A stretch of DNA of 64,000 nt from Candidatus Bipolaricaulota bacterium (GCA_028278555.1 JANQEA010000035.1:340089-404088), one strand, 5' to 3'; numbered from the stretch's first letter, positions 35,662 to 44,261 are shown. The notes: generated by a model not told the origin, from the letters alone. Made by a program: numbers and translations.

Positions 35662-35770
35662 ATAGTTTATAAGATTGCTATACTATATGCCTCCCGAGGG
35701 GCTCCCTCTTCGGGAAGGCGCTGGAGGTTGGTGTTCCAGGCGTGCGAGTCATCTCGCACGCAAAGGAGAG
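35662..35770 (+). promoter_or_regulatory. Promoter with AT-rich dyad and structured leader before the second exporter operon
   Basis: A -10-like TATACT (35679-35684) is embedded in an imperfect AT-rich dyad (ATAGT at 35662-35666, ACTAT at 35682-35686). The leader then holds a CTGGA/TCCAG stem and a perfect 9-bp stem GCGTGCGAG (35740-35748) / CTCGCACGC (35753-35761). The last stem abuts the AAAGGAGAG ribosome site. It could be a ligand- or protein-responsive leader; it matches no riboswitch class I can recall. Confidence 0.45.
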
Positions 35771-35773
35771 AGC

Positions 35774-36751
35774 ATGAGGGAACACCGGAGGGGATCGCGC
35801 GCATTGCATCTTCCCGTGACGTGCATCTTGACGATGGCGTTGCTGGTGACGGTTGTGCCGACCGTTGGAGCTGATCTGGTGAGGCTACCGGGAGACGCTG
35901 GATGGGATCTCCCCCCCGGTGCAACGCTCGGCCGGCCGCCGACGGTGCCTGGCATCATCGAGGTCCGCGGGAAGGGGACTCTTGGGTTCGATCCATCGGC
36001 GATTGCCACGTTGCGGCCCGACATCTTCGTACCGGGGCAGTTCTCGGTCTTCGATGTCCTCGTCCATCTTGCGGAGACCGGTCAGATCGAGCTTGTCTAC
36101 ACGTTCGACGAAGCGCTCCAGACACACGTGATCGAGTCTCTGAATGGTCTCGAGGGGTGGTGGTACGACGCGCACTACGAAGGGGGCAGCTTCGATCGGA
36201 CCGTCGTCCGGATCGACCAGTTTCCGGTGAAGGACGGGATGAGCATTGTCGTCTATCTCGAGGATCTGGAGCGGTTGACCGCGATCCACGAGCACTTCCG
36301 TGAGGAGGTTGCTCGGCGAGAGGCGAATGCTGGACGGATCGTCGTCCCGACGGTGACGCTTCGCAGTTCGGCCGAGACGATCGTCTTCGAGAACGTAGAA
36401 GTCAGCCCCCACGATGTACGTTCGGATGTCTTCCAGGCAGGCCTGGTGACGATGCTCGACGTGTTGCTCAGCCTCGGCGAACAGGGACTCCTCGACAAGC
36501 TCGGCCTGGAGTGGCGCACCGAGGACGAGGGGATTGCGGTGGTCGACGGTTACTACGCCGTTTCGATCGTAGCGGGCGTGTTCTCCCCTGAGCTGGTAGG
36601 GAGTTGCGTACTGACGCATCAGATCGGCGGAACGACGATCCAGGACCACCTCACGCCGCACACGCACACGATGTCGCATATCCACCTGACCGCCGGTCTC
36701 GAGGTTCTCGTTTCGCCCGAAGCCGTCGAATGGCTTTGGGTCTGTCTGTAG
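35774..36751 (+). CDS. Secreted protein of unknown function heading an exporter operon
   Basis: The ATG at 35774 follows AAAGGAGAG. The product is 325 aa with a signal peptide (VTCILTMALLVTVVPTVGA). The body has two similar-length beta-rich parts and a His-rich segment HTHTMSHIHL near the C-terminus that could bind metal. No known domain is recognised. It is followed 27 bases later by a MacB-like permease, so it may be the exporter's periplasmic partner or cargo. Confidence 0.7.
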   Translation: MREHRRGSRALHLPVTCILTMALLVTVVPTVGADLVRLPGDAGWDLPPGATLGRPPTVPGIIEVRGKGTLGFDPSAIATLRPDIFVPGQFSVFDVLVHLAETGQIELVYTFDEALQTHVIESLNGLEGWWYDAHYEGGSFDRTVVRIDQFPVKDGMSIVVYLEDLERLTAIHEHFREEVARREANAGRIVVPTVTLRSSAETIVFENVEVSPHDVRSDVFQAGLVTMLDVLLSLGEQGLLDKLGLEWRTEDEGIAVVDGYYAVSIVAGVFSPELVGSCVLTHQIGGTTIQDHLTPHTHTMSHIHLTAGLEVLVSPEAVEWLWVCL

Positions 36752-36778
36752 TCCGCACCGACACGAGGGAGTGAATGC

Positions 36779-37897
36779 ATGAGCTGGATCATTCTTGCCA
36801 ACGCGAGGAAGCGGAAGGCGCGGCTGGTTATGACGATTGCCGGGATCGCGATCGGCGTCGCGACTCTGTTTGCGCTCCTCGCCCTGAGCGCGGGGATCGA
36901 GCGGGCGCTCGACCGCGAGATCAGCGCGATGGGAGCGAACATCCTCCTCCTTCCCGAGGGATGTCCGTACGAGCTGACGCTCGCCCTGATGCAGGGGACG
37001 GATGCGTTCGAGCACATCCCGGCCGACGCGCTGCCCGGCATTCGCGAGGTGGCGAACGTCGAGGTCGCCGTTCCGGTGACCGTTGGGAAGGCGAAGGTGA
37101 ACGGGCAGCTGACCTCGGTCTATGGGACGACGTCGGAGATCCTTCGCGTTCGCCAGTGGGGGCTCGAATCGTTCGACGGAGCGGTGGTCGGAAGCGACGT
37201 GGCCGAGAAGCTCGGCGTGGCCGAGGGCGAGCAGTTGACGATCAGCCTCTACAGCGAGGTCGTCCTTCCGATCACGACAGTCCTCGCGCCGACCCGCGGC
37301 CGCGACGACACGTTCGTCTACGTTCCGCTTGAGGTCGCACAGGAGGTTCTCGGTGTCGGCGATCAGTTGAGCGCGGTGCTCGTCCGAACAACGAGCGTCG
37401 CCGCCACGGCATCGACGCAGTCGACCCTCGGGCGGAAATCGGACATTCAGGCTGTCCCGCCGTCGGACGTCTTCGATCGGCTGATGGAGTTGTTCGCGAC
37501 GGTGAAGCAGACGCTGATTCTGATCACGGGGATCGCCATCGTCGCCGGCGTGCTGACGACGATGAACACGATGACGATGGCCGTCTACGAGCGAAAGAAG
37601 GAGATCGGGATCCTACGGGCGCTCGGCTCGACGAAACGGAATGTCTTCCGGCTGTTCGTCACCGAATCGCTCCTCCTGTCACTCGTCGGCGGAGTCGTCG
37701 GCCTCGTCTTCGGATTTGTGGCGACGCAGTTCCTCCCGAAGACGAGCGGCTTCGGCCTCGAAGCAACGCCGCAGTTCTCGTTCGTCTATGTGGTGATCTG
37801 CATGTTGGTCGCTGTGGTTGTCGGCGTGGCGTCGTCGCTCTATCCGGCGATGTCGGCCGCACGAACGCAGCCGATCAAGACCCTGAGGGAGCTATGA
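36779..37897 (+). CDS. FtsX/MacB-like ABC permease (second exporter)
   Basis: The product has 372 aa. An N-terminal helix (RLVMTIAGIAIGVATLFALLAL) is followed by a periplasmic domain with a notable ANILLLPEGCPYELTLALMQG segment. Three C-terminal helices follow, with YERKKEIGILRALGSTKRNVF as coupling helix. Only one permease gene is present, so it should homodimerise. The Cys in LPEGCPYE is conserved in my memory of a subset of such permeases, and I infer a metal or redox link. Confidence 0.9.
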   Translation: MSWIILANARKRKARLVMTIAGIAIGVATLFALLALSAGIERALDREISAMGANILLLPEGCPYELTLALMQGTDAFEHIPADALPGIREVANVEVAVPVTVGKAKVNGQLTSVYGTTSEILRVRQWGLESFDGAVVGSDVAEKLGVAEGEQLTISLYSEVVLPITTVLAPTRGRDDTFVYVPLEVAQEVLGVGDQLSAVLVRTTSVAATASTQSTLGRKSDIQAVPPSDVFDRLMELFATVKQTLILITGIAIVAGVLTTMNTMTMAVYERKKEIGILRALGSTKRNVFRLFVTESLLLSLVGGVVGLVFGFVATQFLPKTSGFGLEATPQFSFVYVVICMLVAVVVGVASSLYPAMSAARTQPIKTLREL

Positions 37898-38553
37898 ACA
37901 TCCAACTCGAACGCGTCAGCAAGGCGTACGGCCAGGGGGACGCTCAATTCTGGGCGCTCCGAGACGTGACGTTCACCGCGTCGAGCGGTGACTTTGTCTC
38001 GATCGTCGGTCCCTCCGGCTCGGGGAAGTCGACGATGCTTCATATCCTCGGCTGTCTCGACCAGCCGACCGAAGGCGCGGTCTCCGTCGATGGACATCCG
38101 ACGACCGGGCTCTCCGATCGACAGATGAGCGGTATCCGTCGCGATCACATCGGCTTCGTTTTCCAGCAGTACTTCTTGAACCAGTCGATGACGACGCTGC
38201 AGAACGTCCTCCTGCCACTCGATCTGGCCGGTGTGAAGGGAGGGCGTGAGAAGGCGGCTGCCGCGCTCGACGTCGTCGGGCTCGGGGGCAGGCTCCGCTC
38301 GTATCCAACGGAGCTGTCGGGCGGAGAGCAGCAGCGCTGCGCGATCGCGCGAGCGTTGGCGAACATGCCAAGCCTCCTGCTGGCCGACGAACCGACCGGA
38401 TCGCTCGATTCGAAGACGGGAAAGAACGTCCTGGAGATGATGGTCTCGCTCAATCAGGAGCGAGATCTGGGAATTGTGATCGTAACGCACGATGAAGCCG
38501 TTGCGCAGACGGCGGATACGACCGTGCACGTGCTCGATGGGAGGATCTCATGA
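37894..38553 (+). CDS. ABC transporter ATPase, LolD/MacB type (second exporter)
   Basis: The product has 219 aa, starting in an ATGA overlap with the permease stop. Walker A is GPSGSGKST, Q-loop GFVFQQYFLNQ, signature LSGGEQQRCAIARAL and Walker B LLLADEPTGSLD. It powers the adjacent permease. Its stop overlaps the next start in the same way, giving tight coupling through the whole operon. Confidence 0.95.
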   Translation: MNIQLERVSKAYGQGDAQFWALRDVTFTASSGDFVSIVGPSGSGKSTMLHILGCLDQPTEGAVSVDGHPTTGLSDRQMSGIRRDHIGFVFQQYFLNQSMTTLQNVLLPLDLAGVKGGREKAAAALDVVGLGGRLRSYPTELSGGEQQRCAIARALANMPSLLLADEPTGSLDSKTGKNVLEMMVSLNQERDLGIVIVTHDEAVAQTADTTVHVLDGRIS

Positions 38554-39065
38554 CGAAGGTCATGCGCAGTCTGTTGCTCGTTGGACTCGGCGGAATCGGA
38601 CTCGTCGGAGCATTGCTGCTCGCCGGGTGTGAGGATGAAGCTACCGCCAACGAGGCGGCAGCGAAAGGGGTCGGAACCACTTCTGAGCCGGTCACTGTGG
38701 CTGCTCAACCGGAACCCGTATCGGAGGAGCCTGCCGAAGCTGCGCCTGAGGTCACCGGAGTCGCGAGTGGCGAGGTATCGATCCTCGCGTTGTCGGTCGA
38801 CGAGTTGATCCGGAACACCGCGGCGTACACGGGGCATGAAGTGGTCGTTCGTGGGACGATCCTGACGCAGTGCATCCGGGGCTGCAGATTCTCGCTCGAT
38901 GACGGCACCGGCGTGGTGAACATCGAGCTCGTCGGTGAGGCCGAGGCGAATCTCCTCATGCACGGGAGCGTCGGTCGGATCGTCGAGGTCCGCGGCATCG
39001 TCGAGGGTTCGTCGCGCCCGATGATCATCGTCGAGGATCGAGACGGCTGGAGCTACGTCGACTAG
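38550..39065 (+). CDS. Lipoprotein with OB-fold domain
   Basis: The product has 171 aa. A lipobox LLAGC sits at about residues 22-26. A low-complexity Ala/Glu/Pro linker follows. From about 85 an OB-fold domain begins: YTGHEVVVRGTILTQC, then GCRFSLDDGTGVVNIEL and GRIVEVRGIVEG. The C-x3-C pair (TQCIRGC) could bind metal or heme-like ligands. It resembles tRNA_anti-like or CcmE-like periplasmic OB proteins. It ends the operon and its stop overlaps the convergent Rrf2 gene by 4 bases. Confidence 0.8.
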   Translation: MTKVMRSLLLVGLGGIGLVGALLLAGCEDEATANEAAAKGVGTTSEPVTVAAQPEPVSEEPAEAAPEVTGVASGEVSILALSVDELIRNTAAYTGHEVVVRGTILTQCIRGCRFSLDDGTGVVNIELVGEAEANLLMHGSVGRIVEVRGIVEGSSRPMIIVEDRDGWSYVD

Positions 39066-39493
39066 GCCGGATCGAGCGTGGCTGACTCGTCGATCAGATT
39101 CGCAAGCGTGACCGCATCGAGATAGTCCTCCATCGTCTGCGAAAGCCTCGACCAAAGACGATGGGTCGCGCACTTGTCGGTCCGGTCGCAGGGCGTCTCA
39201 TCATCGTCGAGCACGCAGTGAACGAGAGCGAGTGGACCCTCGATGGCCCGAAGGATGTCGCCGGCGCTGATCTGGGCTGGCTCTCGGGAGAGGACGTATC
39301 CGCCGCCCGGGCCCTTGACGCTCTTCACCAGGCCAGCGGCCGTCAGCCGTCGGAAGATCTGGGCGGCATAGTTGGCCGAGATCTCCTGGCGTCGGGCGAT
39401 CTCCTGTCTGGGGACCGGGCCGCCTTCTTGGTGGCGGCCAATGTCGATCATCGCCCGAACCGCGTAGCGTCCCTGGGTTGGAATCCGGATCAT
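39062..39493 (-). CDS. Rrf2-family transcriptional regulator with Fe-S cysteines
   Basis: The product has 143 aa. The winged helix includes RYAVRAMIDIGRHQEGGPV, QEISANYAAQIFRRLTAAGLV and the GPGGGYVLSR wing. Cys93, Cys102 and Cys108, with His111 nearby, match the cluster-binding layout of IscR and NsrR-type regulators. It probably senses Fe-S status, redox or NO. The convergent exporter/OB-lipoprotein operon is a candidate target. A GGAAGGGAG site precedes the ATG. Confidence 0.92.
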   Translation of the reverse strand: MIRIPTQGRYAVRAMIDIGRHQEGGPVPRQEIARRQEISANYAAQIFRRLTAAGLVKSVKGPGGGYVLSREPAQISAGDILRAIEGPLALVHCVLDDDETPCDRTDKCATHRLWSRLSQTMEDYLDAVTLANLIDESATLDPA

Positions 39494-39597
39494 CTCGCTC
39501 CCTTCCGACGACGGCTCGATGGTAGAGGCTGAGCCCGATCGCGTCTACTCCGGCATCCGGGTCGCGTCGGCCGCTGCCTGACGAGTACAATCGGACC

Positions 39598-40083
39598 ATG
39601 CGCAGAAAGGATCGAGAAATCACCGATCGCGCCGAGATCGACGCGATCCTCCGGAAGGCGAAGGTCTGTCGGGTCGCGTTCGCGGTCGGAGACGAGCCGT
39701 ACATCGTTCCGCTCTCCCACGGGTACGACGGCGAGGCGAACGCGCTCTTCTTCCACACCGCGAAGGAGGGAAAGAAGAACGAATGCATCGAGGCGAATTC
39801 TCACGTCTGCTTCGAGGTCGAAGGGACCGTCGAGATCAACGCCGGCGATGAGCGGGCCTGCTCGTGGGGCGTTCGCTACGAGAGCGTCATCGGGCACGGG
39901 ACGATCGTCGAAGTTGTCTCGCCGGCCGAGAAGAAGAGCGCCCTTCTCTGCTTGACGGAACAGCAGGCGGGCCGGTCGATGGAATGGACGATCGATGAGA
40001 AAGCCCTTGCCGGCCCCCGCGTCTGGCGTCTCGACATCGAGTCGGTCACAGGGAAGCGATCGTTCACTCCGGAAGACGCGTAG
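39598..40083 (+). CDS. Pyridoxamine 5'-phosphate oxidase-fold flavoprotein (NimA-like)
   Basis: The product has 161 aa. MRRKDREITDRAEIDAILRKAKVCRVAF and PYIVPLSHGYDGEANALFFHTA are characteristic of the small split-barrel flavin proteins that include nitroimidazole-resistance NimA and heme/flavin utilisation relatives. It probably binds FMN as a dimer. Reaction unknown. It is a lone gene divergent from the Rrf2 regulator, so a redox-stress link is possible. Confidence 0.9.
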   Translation: MRRKDREITDRAEIDAILRKAKVCRVAFAVGDEPYIVPLSHGYDGEANALFFHTAKEGKKNECIEANSHVCFEVEGTVEINAGDERACSWGVRYESVIGHGTIVEVVSPAEKKSALLCLTEQQAGRSMEWTIDEKALAGPRVWRLDIESVTGKRSFTPEDA

Positions 40084-40166
40084 TCGGACCTGCCCCTTCG
40101 GATTGGGGAATCTGGTCTGGAATGTCGAAGGCCCGAGTAGCTTTGTCTGCAAGTCGTGCCCAACGG

Positions 40167-40949
40167 CTATCCCGCTGCGAGGATCTCTTCTAGCTTCGCG
40201 AGGAGGGTTTCGCAGGTCCACGAGGGATCGACGCGGATCATCACGAAGCGATGCGCCGCCGGGTCGGGATCCGGCCAGCCGATCGTATCGGCCTCGAGGA
40301 GCGGGTTGGTCGCGTCGAGGACCGACTGCTCGTCGGTCCACTCAATCCTTCCTTCGATCCGATCGGCGCCGATCACCCATCCGATTAGGCGGTACTGCAC
40401 CCGCTGAACGATGTACGTCTCCCCTTCAACGATGCCGAGGACCGTCACGCGGACGGTCATCCCGGGCTTGCCGTCTCCGTCCTGATCGAAGACCCGTGGG
40501 TCGAGCGGGTCCGTGGGGAGCGAATCCAGGACTGGATCGTCGAGTGTCGCTCCGCGTACCTCGACGTAGGGAAGCTGGTCGAACTGAATCCCTTCCTCGC
40601 TTTCCACGAGCAGCGCTGTCCGCGGCGTTGGCAGGAGGGCGGTCATGAACTCGGGAGGAATCTCGGTCTTCACCAGCGGCGTGCCGTCGTCGACGAGCGT
40701 GAAGCAGTAGCGATCATTCATCGTGAGTGTCGCTCCGTCCTGTTCGACGTCGACGAACTGGACGACGGTGCTCGACCGTGGGACCTCGCCGGCGATCGGG
40801 AGCACGGCGATCTGCGGGAAGATCTGAACCATCGCCCACGTTCCGGAGAGGTCCGGAAGCTCCGCCGAGGACGCAAGGGCAGCCGCAGCAAGGAAGAGGA
40901 GGATCGCGATCCCTATCCGCTTGGCCAGTCGTTTCGGGCGTGATCTCAC
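40167..40949 (-). CDS. Secreted protein of unknown function with EF-hand-like loop
   Basis: The product has 260 aa from GTG 40949; the ribosome site is weak. A signal peptide (IGIAILLFLAAAALASSAE) precedes a beta-rich body starting PDLSGTWAMVQIF, a lipocalin-like opening. A DQDGDGKPGM stretch resembles a calcium-binding loop. No family can be named. It is divergent from the thiazoline-hydrolase-family gene. Confidence 0.65.
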   Translation of the reverse strand: MRSRPKRLAKRIGIAILLFLAAAALASSAELPDLSGTWAMVQIFPQIAVLPIAGEVPRSSTVVQFVDVEQDGATLTMNDRYCFTLVDDGTPLVKTEIPPEFMTALLPTPRTALLVESEEGIQFDQLPYVEVRGATLDDPVLDSLPTDPLDPRVFDQDGDGKPGMTVRVTVLGIVEGETYIVQRVQYRLIGWVIGADRIEGRIEWTDEQSVLDATNPLLEADTIGWPDPDPAAHRFVMIRVDPSWTCETLLAKLEEILAAG

Positions 40950-41037
40950 ACGTCATCCTACCCGATTCGGTACCATGGCCGGCGGAATCATCTGGCGATT
41001 CCAGCTCTCTTAGGCGACTGAGCGAAAGGATGAATCA

Positions 41038-41853
41038 ATGCCCGAGATCCGCCGCACGACGATGTGCGATCCGAATACACCCGTCACGTATCGCCCGGCG
41101 GATTACCTCCCGCGGCTTCGGACCCTGTTCGACGCGTTCGTCTCCTACGTCGCTGAGGAGGCTCCTTCGGCGTACGGAGCCTTCCGTGAGAGCGCGGCGC
41201 GGAGATTTCGCGAGCTGATCGACGAGGTCGGAGGAGCGGAAGCATCGGCGGTGTACCTCGAACTTTTTCCCGATTCGGACGCGCTTCAACGTGCACGACT
41301 CTCGTACGTCCTCGGCCTGCTCGGCCTGACCGACGAGGAACCGACGGGTGAGTGCGTCGCGACGAAGGCGGCCGGGACGAGCGCACGACTCCTTCCGGCC
41401 TACTACCAGGCGGTTGCGCTTTCCGACGTGCTCGGGCGGACCGAGGCGATTCCGATGATCAAGGCGTTCGTCGATCGATGGCTGGCGGAGACCGTGCCCG
41501 TGGACGAGTCGCTCGAGGATCCGGGCCGCTTCTGGGATGACCTCGAAGGCGAGCAGAACGACGTCACCCAAGTTGCCGCGCGTCTCCACCGGGGCCGGAT
41601 CGCATTCCGAGTCGAGCGATGCTTGTGGGCCGACGTGCTGGCACCGCTCGAGGATCCGGAGATTGCACACGCCGGTGCGTGCTACGGCGACTTCTCACAG
41701 ATCACAGCGCTCAATCCGAACTTCGTTCTCACCCGGTCCACGACGCTGGTCGAGGGTGGCCCGTACTGCGACACGTGCATCCACGACAGGCGCCACGTCG
41801 AGTCGATCGAGCACCCGAACCGCGCGTTCTTCGACGGGCTCGGCACTTCGTAA
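41038..41853 (+). CDS. L-2-amino-thiazoline-4-carboxylic acid hydrolase family protein (second)
   Basis: The product has 271 aa. The C-terminal half RVERCLWADVLAPLEDPEIAHAGACYGDF followed by NPNFVLTRSTTLVEGGPYCD has the Cys and GxxYC pattern shared with the 25943-26758 gene. N-terminal helices are divergent. The reaction is inferred only from the family; no cysteine-pathway gene is near. AAAGGATGAATCA precedes the ATG. Confidence 0.75.
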   Translation: MPEIRRTTMCDPNTPVTYRPADYLPRLRTLFDAFVSYVAEEAPSAYGAFRESAARRFRELIDEVGGAEASAVYLELFPDSDALQRARLSYVLGLLGLTDEEPTGECVATKAAGTSARLLPAYYQAVALSDVLGRTEAIPMIKAFVDRWLAETVPVDESLEDPGRFWDDLEGEQNDVTQVAARLHRGRIAFRVERCLWADVLAPLEDPEIAHAGACYGDFSQITALNPNFVLTRSTTLVEGGPYCDTCIHDRRHVESIEHPNRAFFDGLGTS

Positions 41854-41942
41854 TCACGGCCCTCCACGGAGCCCCTGGGTCGACGGCCGACTCAACACTT
41901 CGCCCCTCTCAAACGTTGTATCGAGTGAAAGGAGGGACGGAG

Positions 41943-42119
41943 ATGAACGAGGCGATCCTGAGCAGGACAACGAGAAGGCTCCTGAAGGAGCGGATCGAAC
42001 GGGCGGCGCGGACGCGCCAGGCGCGGCGAGCCATCCATCATCAGAAGACGAAAGGTGCCGGGTCGGCGGCGCAAGCCTCCAAGCCGGCATGCCGAACGAC
42101 CGGGCAGACCGCATACTGA
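41943..42119 (+). CDS. Small very basic protein ahead of an ECF sigma gene
   Basis: The 58-aa product starts after AAAGGAGGGACGGAG. It is rich in Arg and Lys (LSRTTRRLLKERIERAARTRQARRA) and mostly helical, so it may bind nucleic acid or an acidic partner. It ends 27 bases before the sigma factor gene and probably shares its transcript. No family is recognised; an antisigma role is not supported because there is no membrane or zinc motif. Confidence 0.6.
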   Translation: MNEAILSRTTRRLLKERIERAARTRQARRAIHHQKTKGAGSAAQASKPACRTTGQTAY

Positions 42120-42146
42120 GATTGAGGGTGAGGAGAGAATCGGAGC

Positions 42147-42647
42147 ATGGACGTCGGAAGCAGGCAGCCGCCAGGCATCGCGGACCTCTTCGAGGCGTCG
42201 CGAGATCGGCTCTTCCGGTACGCCCTCAGCCTGGGCAGGAGGGTCGATCGGGCCGACGATCTGATCCAGGAGACCTTCCTCCGCGCGTTGCAGCATGCGC
42301 ACACCCTTGAGCGGATGAACGTCCACCAGCGAGATGCCTGGCTGAAACGGGTCCTCCGCAACCGCTACTTCGACGAAGAGCGGTCGCGGAAGCGTGCGAA
42401 CGCAGCTGTCTCCGAAATGATCCGCCACGCGAATCGGCCATCGGACACCGCAGGTCTGGTCGAGTTCGGGGAGATTCTCGATCGGGTCCCCGAGCGGCAT
42501 CGCGTGGTCCTTGAGAAGAGATTTCGCCTCGGAATGAACAGCACTGAGATTGGGAAGGAACTGGGAATCCCCGCCGCCACCGTACGCTCGCACCTCCATC
42601 AAGCGATCCGATGGTTGCGAGGTCAGCTGGCGGAATCCGCGTGTTGA
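42147..42647 (+). CDS. ECF-type RNA polymerase sigma factor
   Basis: The product has 166 aa. Region 2 contains RYALSLGRRVDRADDLIQETFLRAL (the 2.2 core-binding helix). Region 4 contains ILDRVPERHRVVLEKRFRLGMNSTEIGKELGIPAATVRSHLHQAIRWL. No anti-sigma gene is adjacent; instead a 404-aa repeat protein follows 13 bases later. The sigma factor may switch on that protein or be controlled by it. Confidence 0.93.
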   Translation: MDVGSRQPPGIADLFEASRDRLFRYALSLGRRVDRADDLIQETFLRALQHAHTLERMNVHQRDAWLKRVLRNRYFDEERSRKRANAAVSEMIRHANRPSDTAGLVEFGEILDRVPERHRVVLEKRFRLGMNSTEIGKELGIPAATVRSHLHQAIRWLRGQLAESAC

Positions 42648-42660
42648 AAGGAGAGTATCG

Positions 42661-43875
42661 ATGAGTGAGAAGAAGACGATCGGGAACGTGAACATCCTCG
42701 ATCTCCGGAAGACGTCCGAAGAGACAATCCGCGGGATCGAGAAGGTCGGGAACGTCAACATCCTGCTCTACTCGCCGGAAACGGCTTCGTTCGTCGGCCA
42801 GCTGAGCATGGGTAACGTGAATGCGTCCGTCGAAGCCCCGCAGGACGTCGAAAACCAAACGGTCATGGGGAATCTTCGGTTGACGCCCGATTCCCCGAGT
42901 GGGGACGGCGGTGGCAAGTTCTACGTCGTCATGGGGAACGTCATCGTCGAGACAGGCTCGGCCGATGCCTCTCTCGAGAAGACGATCAACGGGTTGGCCG
43001 GGCTGGCCGTGATGGGAAACGTCTACTGCCCCGAATCACTCGCTCCTGCGGTTCAGTCGAAGGTCAAGACCCAGATGGGAGACTTCATCCCCTATCCGGG
43101 CGATGCGACGCTCGTCACGGGCACGCTCGACCTCAGTCCGGGGTTACTCGAGGGGATCGAAGGGTCGCAGGGATTCGTCGTAACGGGATCGCTCCGTGCA
43201 ACCGAGAATGTCTCCTCCGCGATCGTGCAGAAGATCGAGTATCTCCGAGTTCACGGAAGCATCGTCTGCTCGGAGGCGAACGCCGACGCGATCCGATCGA
43301 AGCTCCGAGGTGGCAAGTCGCGATTGACGATTGTCCCCTCCGGCTATCGATATCGCGACGGCAGTCTCGAACTGAATTCCGCCGCGCTCGAGTCGATGAG
43401 CAAAGCGAAGCTCTTCTGCTCCGGGACGGTCGTCTTCGCAGCGGATGTCGAGCCTGCTTCGATCGAGACGGGGCTCGAAGGGGTTCGAAGTCTCGGTCTG
43501 ATCGTCTGTCCGGAACGCCTCAAGGATGCGGTCAAGTCGAAGCTCGATCTGATCGAGGATCGCGTGATCTTCTACGAGGGCGATCTCTGGCTGTTCGACG
43601 AAGAGCATACGCTCCACGCGTCGCGGTTCGAGTACTCGGAAGGGAAGGCGACAGCCCTTGTCATCGGCGAGTTGACGATCGAGCCGGACGTCTCGCCGGC
43701 GACGCTCGCCGATCGCTTCTACGTGATCCACAACCTGGGGGAGATCCGGTGCACGCCGGAGCAGATGGGCGCGGTCGAGGCGCGTCTCGGAATCCACGAA
43801 GGAGATCTTCGGGACTCGACACCGAAGGAGAAGGAGCACTACGACATCGGGAATGCGAACATCCTCGCGCTGTAA
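42661..43875 (+). CDS. GNVNIL-repeat protein, unknown function, probable beta-solenoid
   Basis: The product has 404 aa and no signal peptide. A short motif recurs near residues 8 (IGNVNIL), 30 (VGNVNIL), 51 (MGNVN), 70 (MGNLRL), 92 (MGNVIV) and 119 (MGNVYC), and the protein ends IGNANILAL. The 19-27 residue spacing and regular short strands suggest a stacked beta-solenoid like a bactofilin, which polymerises in the cytoplasm. Later repeats are more divergent (VTGSLRA, VHGSIVCSE, FCSGTVVF, VIGELTIE). It follows an ECF sigma gene and a GAAAGGAG site. Function unknown. Confidence 0.75.
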   Translation: MSEKKTIGNVNILDLRKTSEETIRGIEKVGNVNILLYSPETASFVGQLSMGNVNASVEAPQDVENQTVMGNLRLTPDSPSGDGGGKFYVVMGNVIVETGSADASLEKTINGLAGLAVMGNVYCPESLAPAVQSKVKTQMGDFIPYPGDATLVTGTLDLSPGLLEGIEGSQGFVVTGSLRATENVSSAIVQKIEYLRVHGSIVCSEANADAIRSKLRGGKSRLTIVPSGYRYRDGSLELNSAALESMSKAKLFCSGTVVFAADVEPASIETGLEGVRSLGLIVCPERLKDAVKSKLDLIEDRVIFYEGDLWLFDEEHTLHASRFEYSEGKATALVIGELTIEPDVSPATLADRFYVIHNLGEIRCTPEQMGAVEARLGIHEGDLRDSTPKEKEHYDIGNANILAL

Positions 43876-44207
43876 GGCGCATCGATGCTCCTTGCGCCTT
43901 ACAGCGCGAACGGGTTTCGGGCAACTCGGTTGCTAGGATGCCCGAAACCCGTGTGTGAGACGATGCCGCGTTGCCGCATGGGCGCCGTTACTGTGCAGGC
44001 TGATTGCGTGAGATGAGCAGCCAAGCCGGAGTCAACTGTGTGGTGGCTGCGGTGGCATCCGGGCGCCGCTCCCTCAAGGGAGGGGCGCCCACGGCCCTTT
44101 CGGCTCACGTGAAGAGAAGGACGGCTTCTCTCATCTTCTCGCGGCCTGCTGATGAGGCCGGCCGTGTACGAGTTGCGCGTGCCCTGCCGCTGCGGAAGGG
44201 CACGCGC
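43867..44207. repeat. Cluster of four unrelated strong hairpins
   Basis: GCGCTGTAAGGCGCA (43867-43881) pairs with 43893-43907; this stem begins inside the last codons of the GNVNIL gene and covers its stop. CGGGTTTCGGGCA (43911-43923) pairs with 43939-43951. A GGGCGCC...CTCCC stem spans 44061-44090, and GCGCGTGCCCT (44175-44185) pairs with 44197-44207. The first two probably terminate convergent transcription. No T-tracts follow. The rest of the 43876-44261 gap holds no convincing gene. Confidence 0.6.
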
Positions 44208-44261
44208 GAGTTCCACCGATCAGCAGAAACTCGCGTTGTGTGACCAAGACAGGTCCTGGAT

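Noticed and set aside
44000..44040. GCAGCCAAG resembling the SRP RNA core
   Set aside because: The flanking GGAAGGA and the paired arms of SRP RNA are absent.
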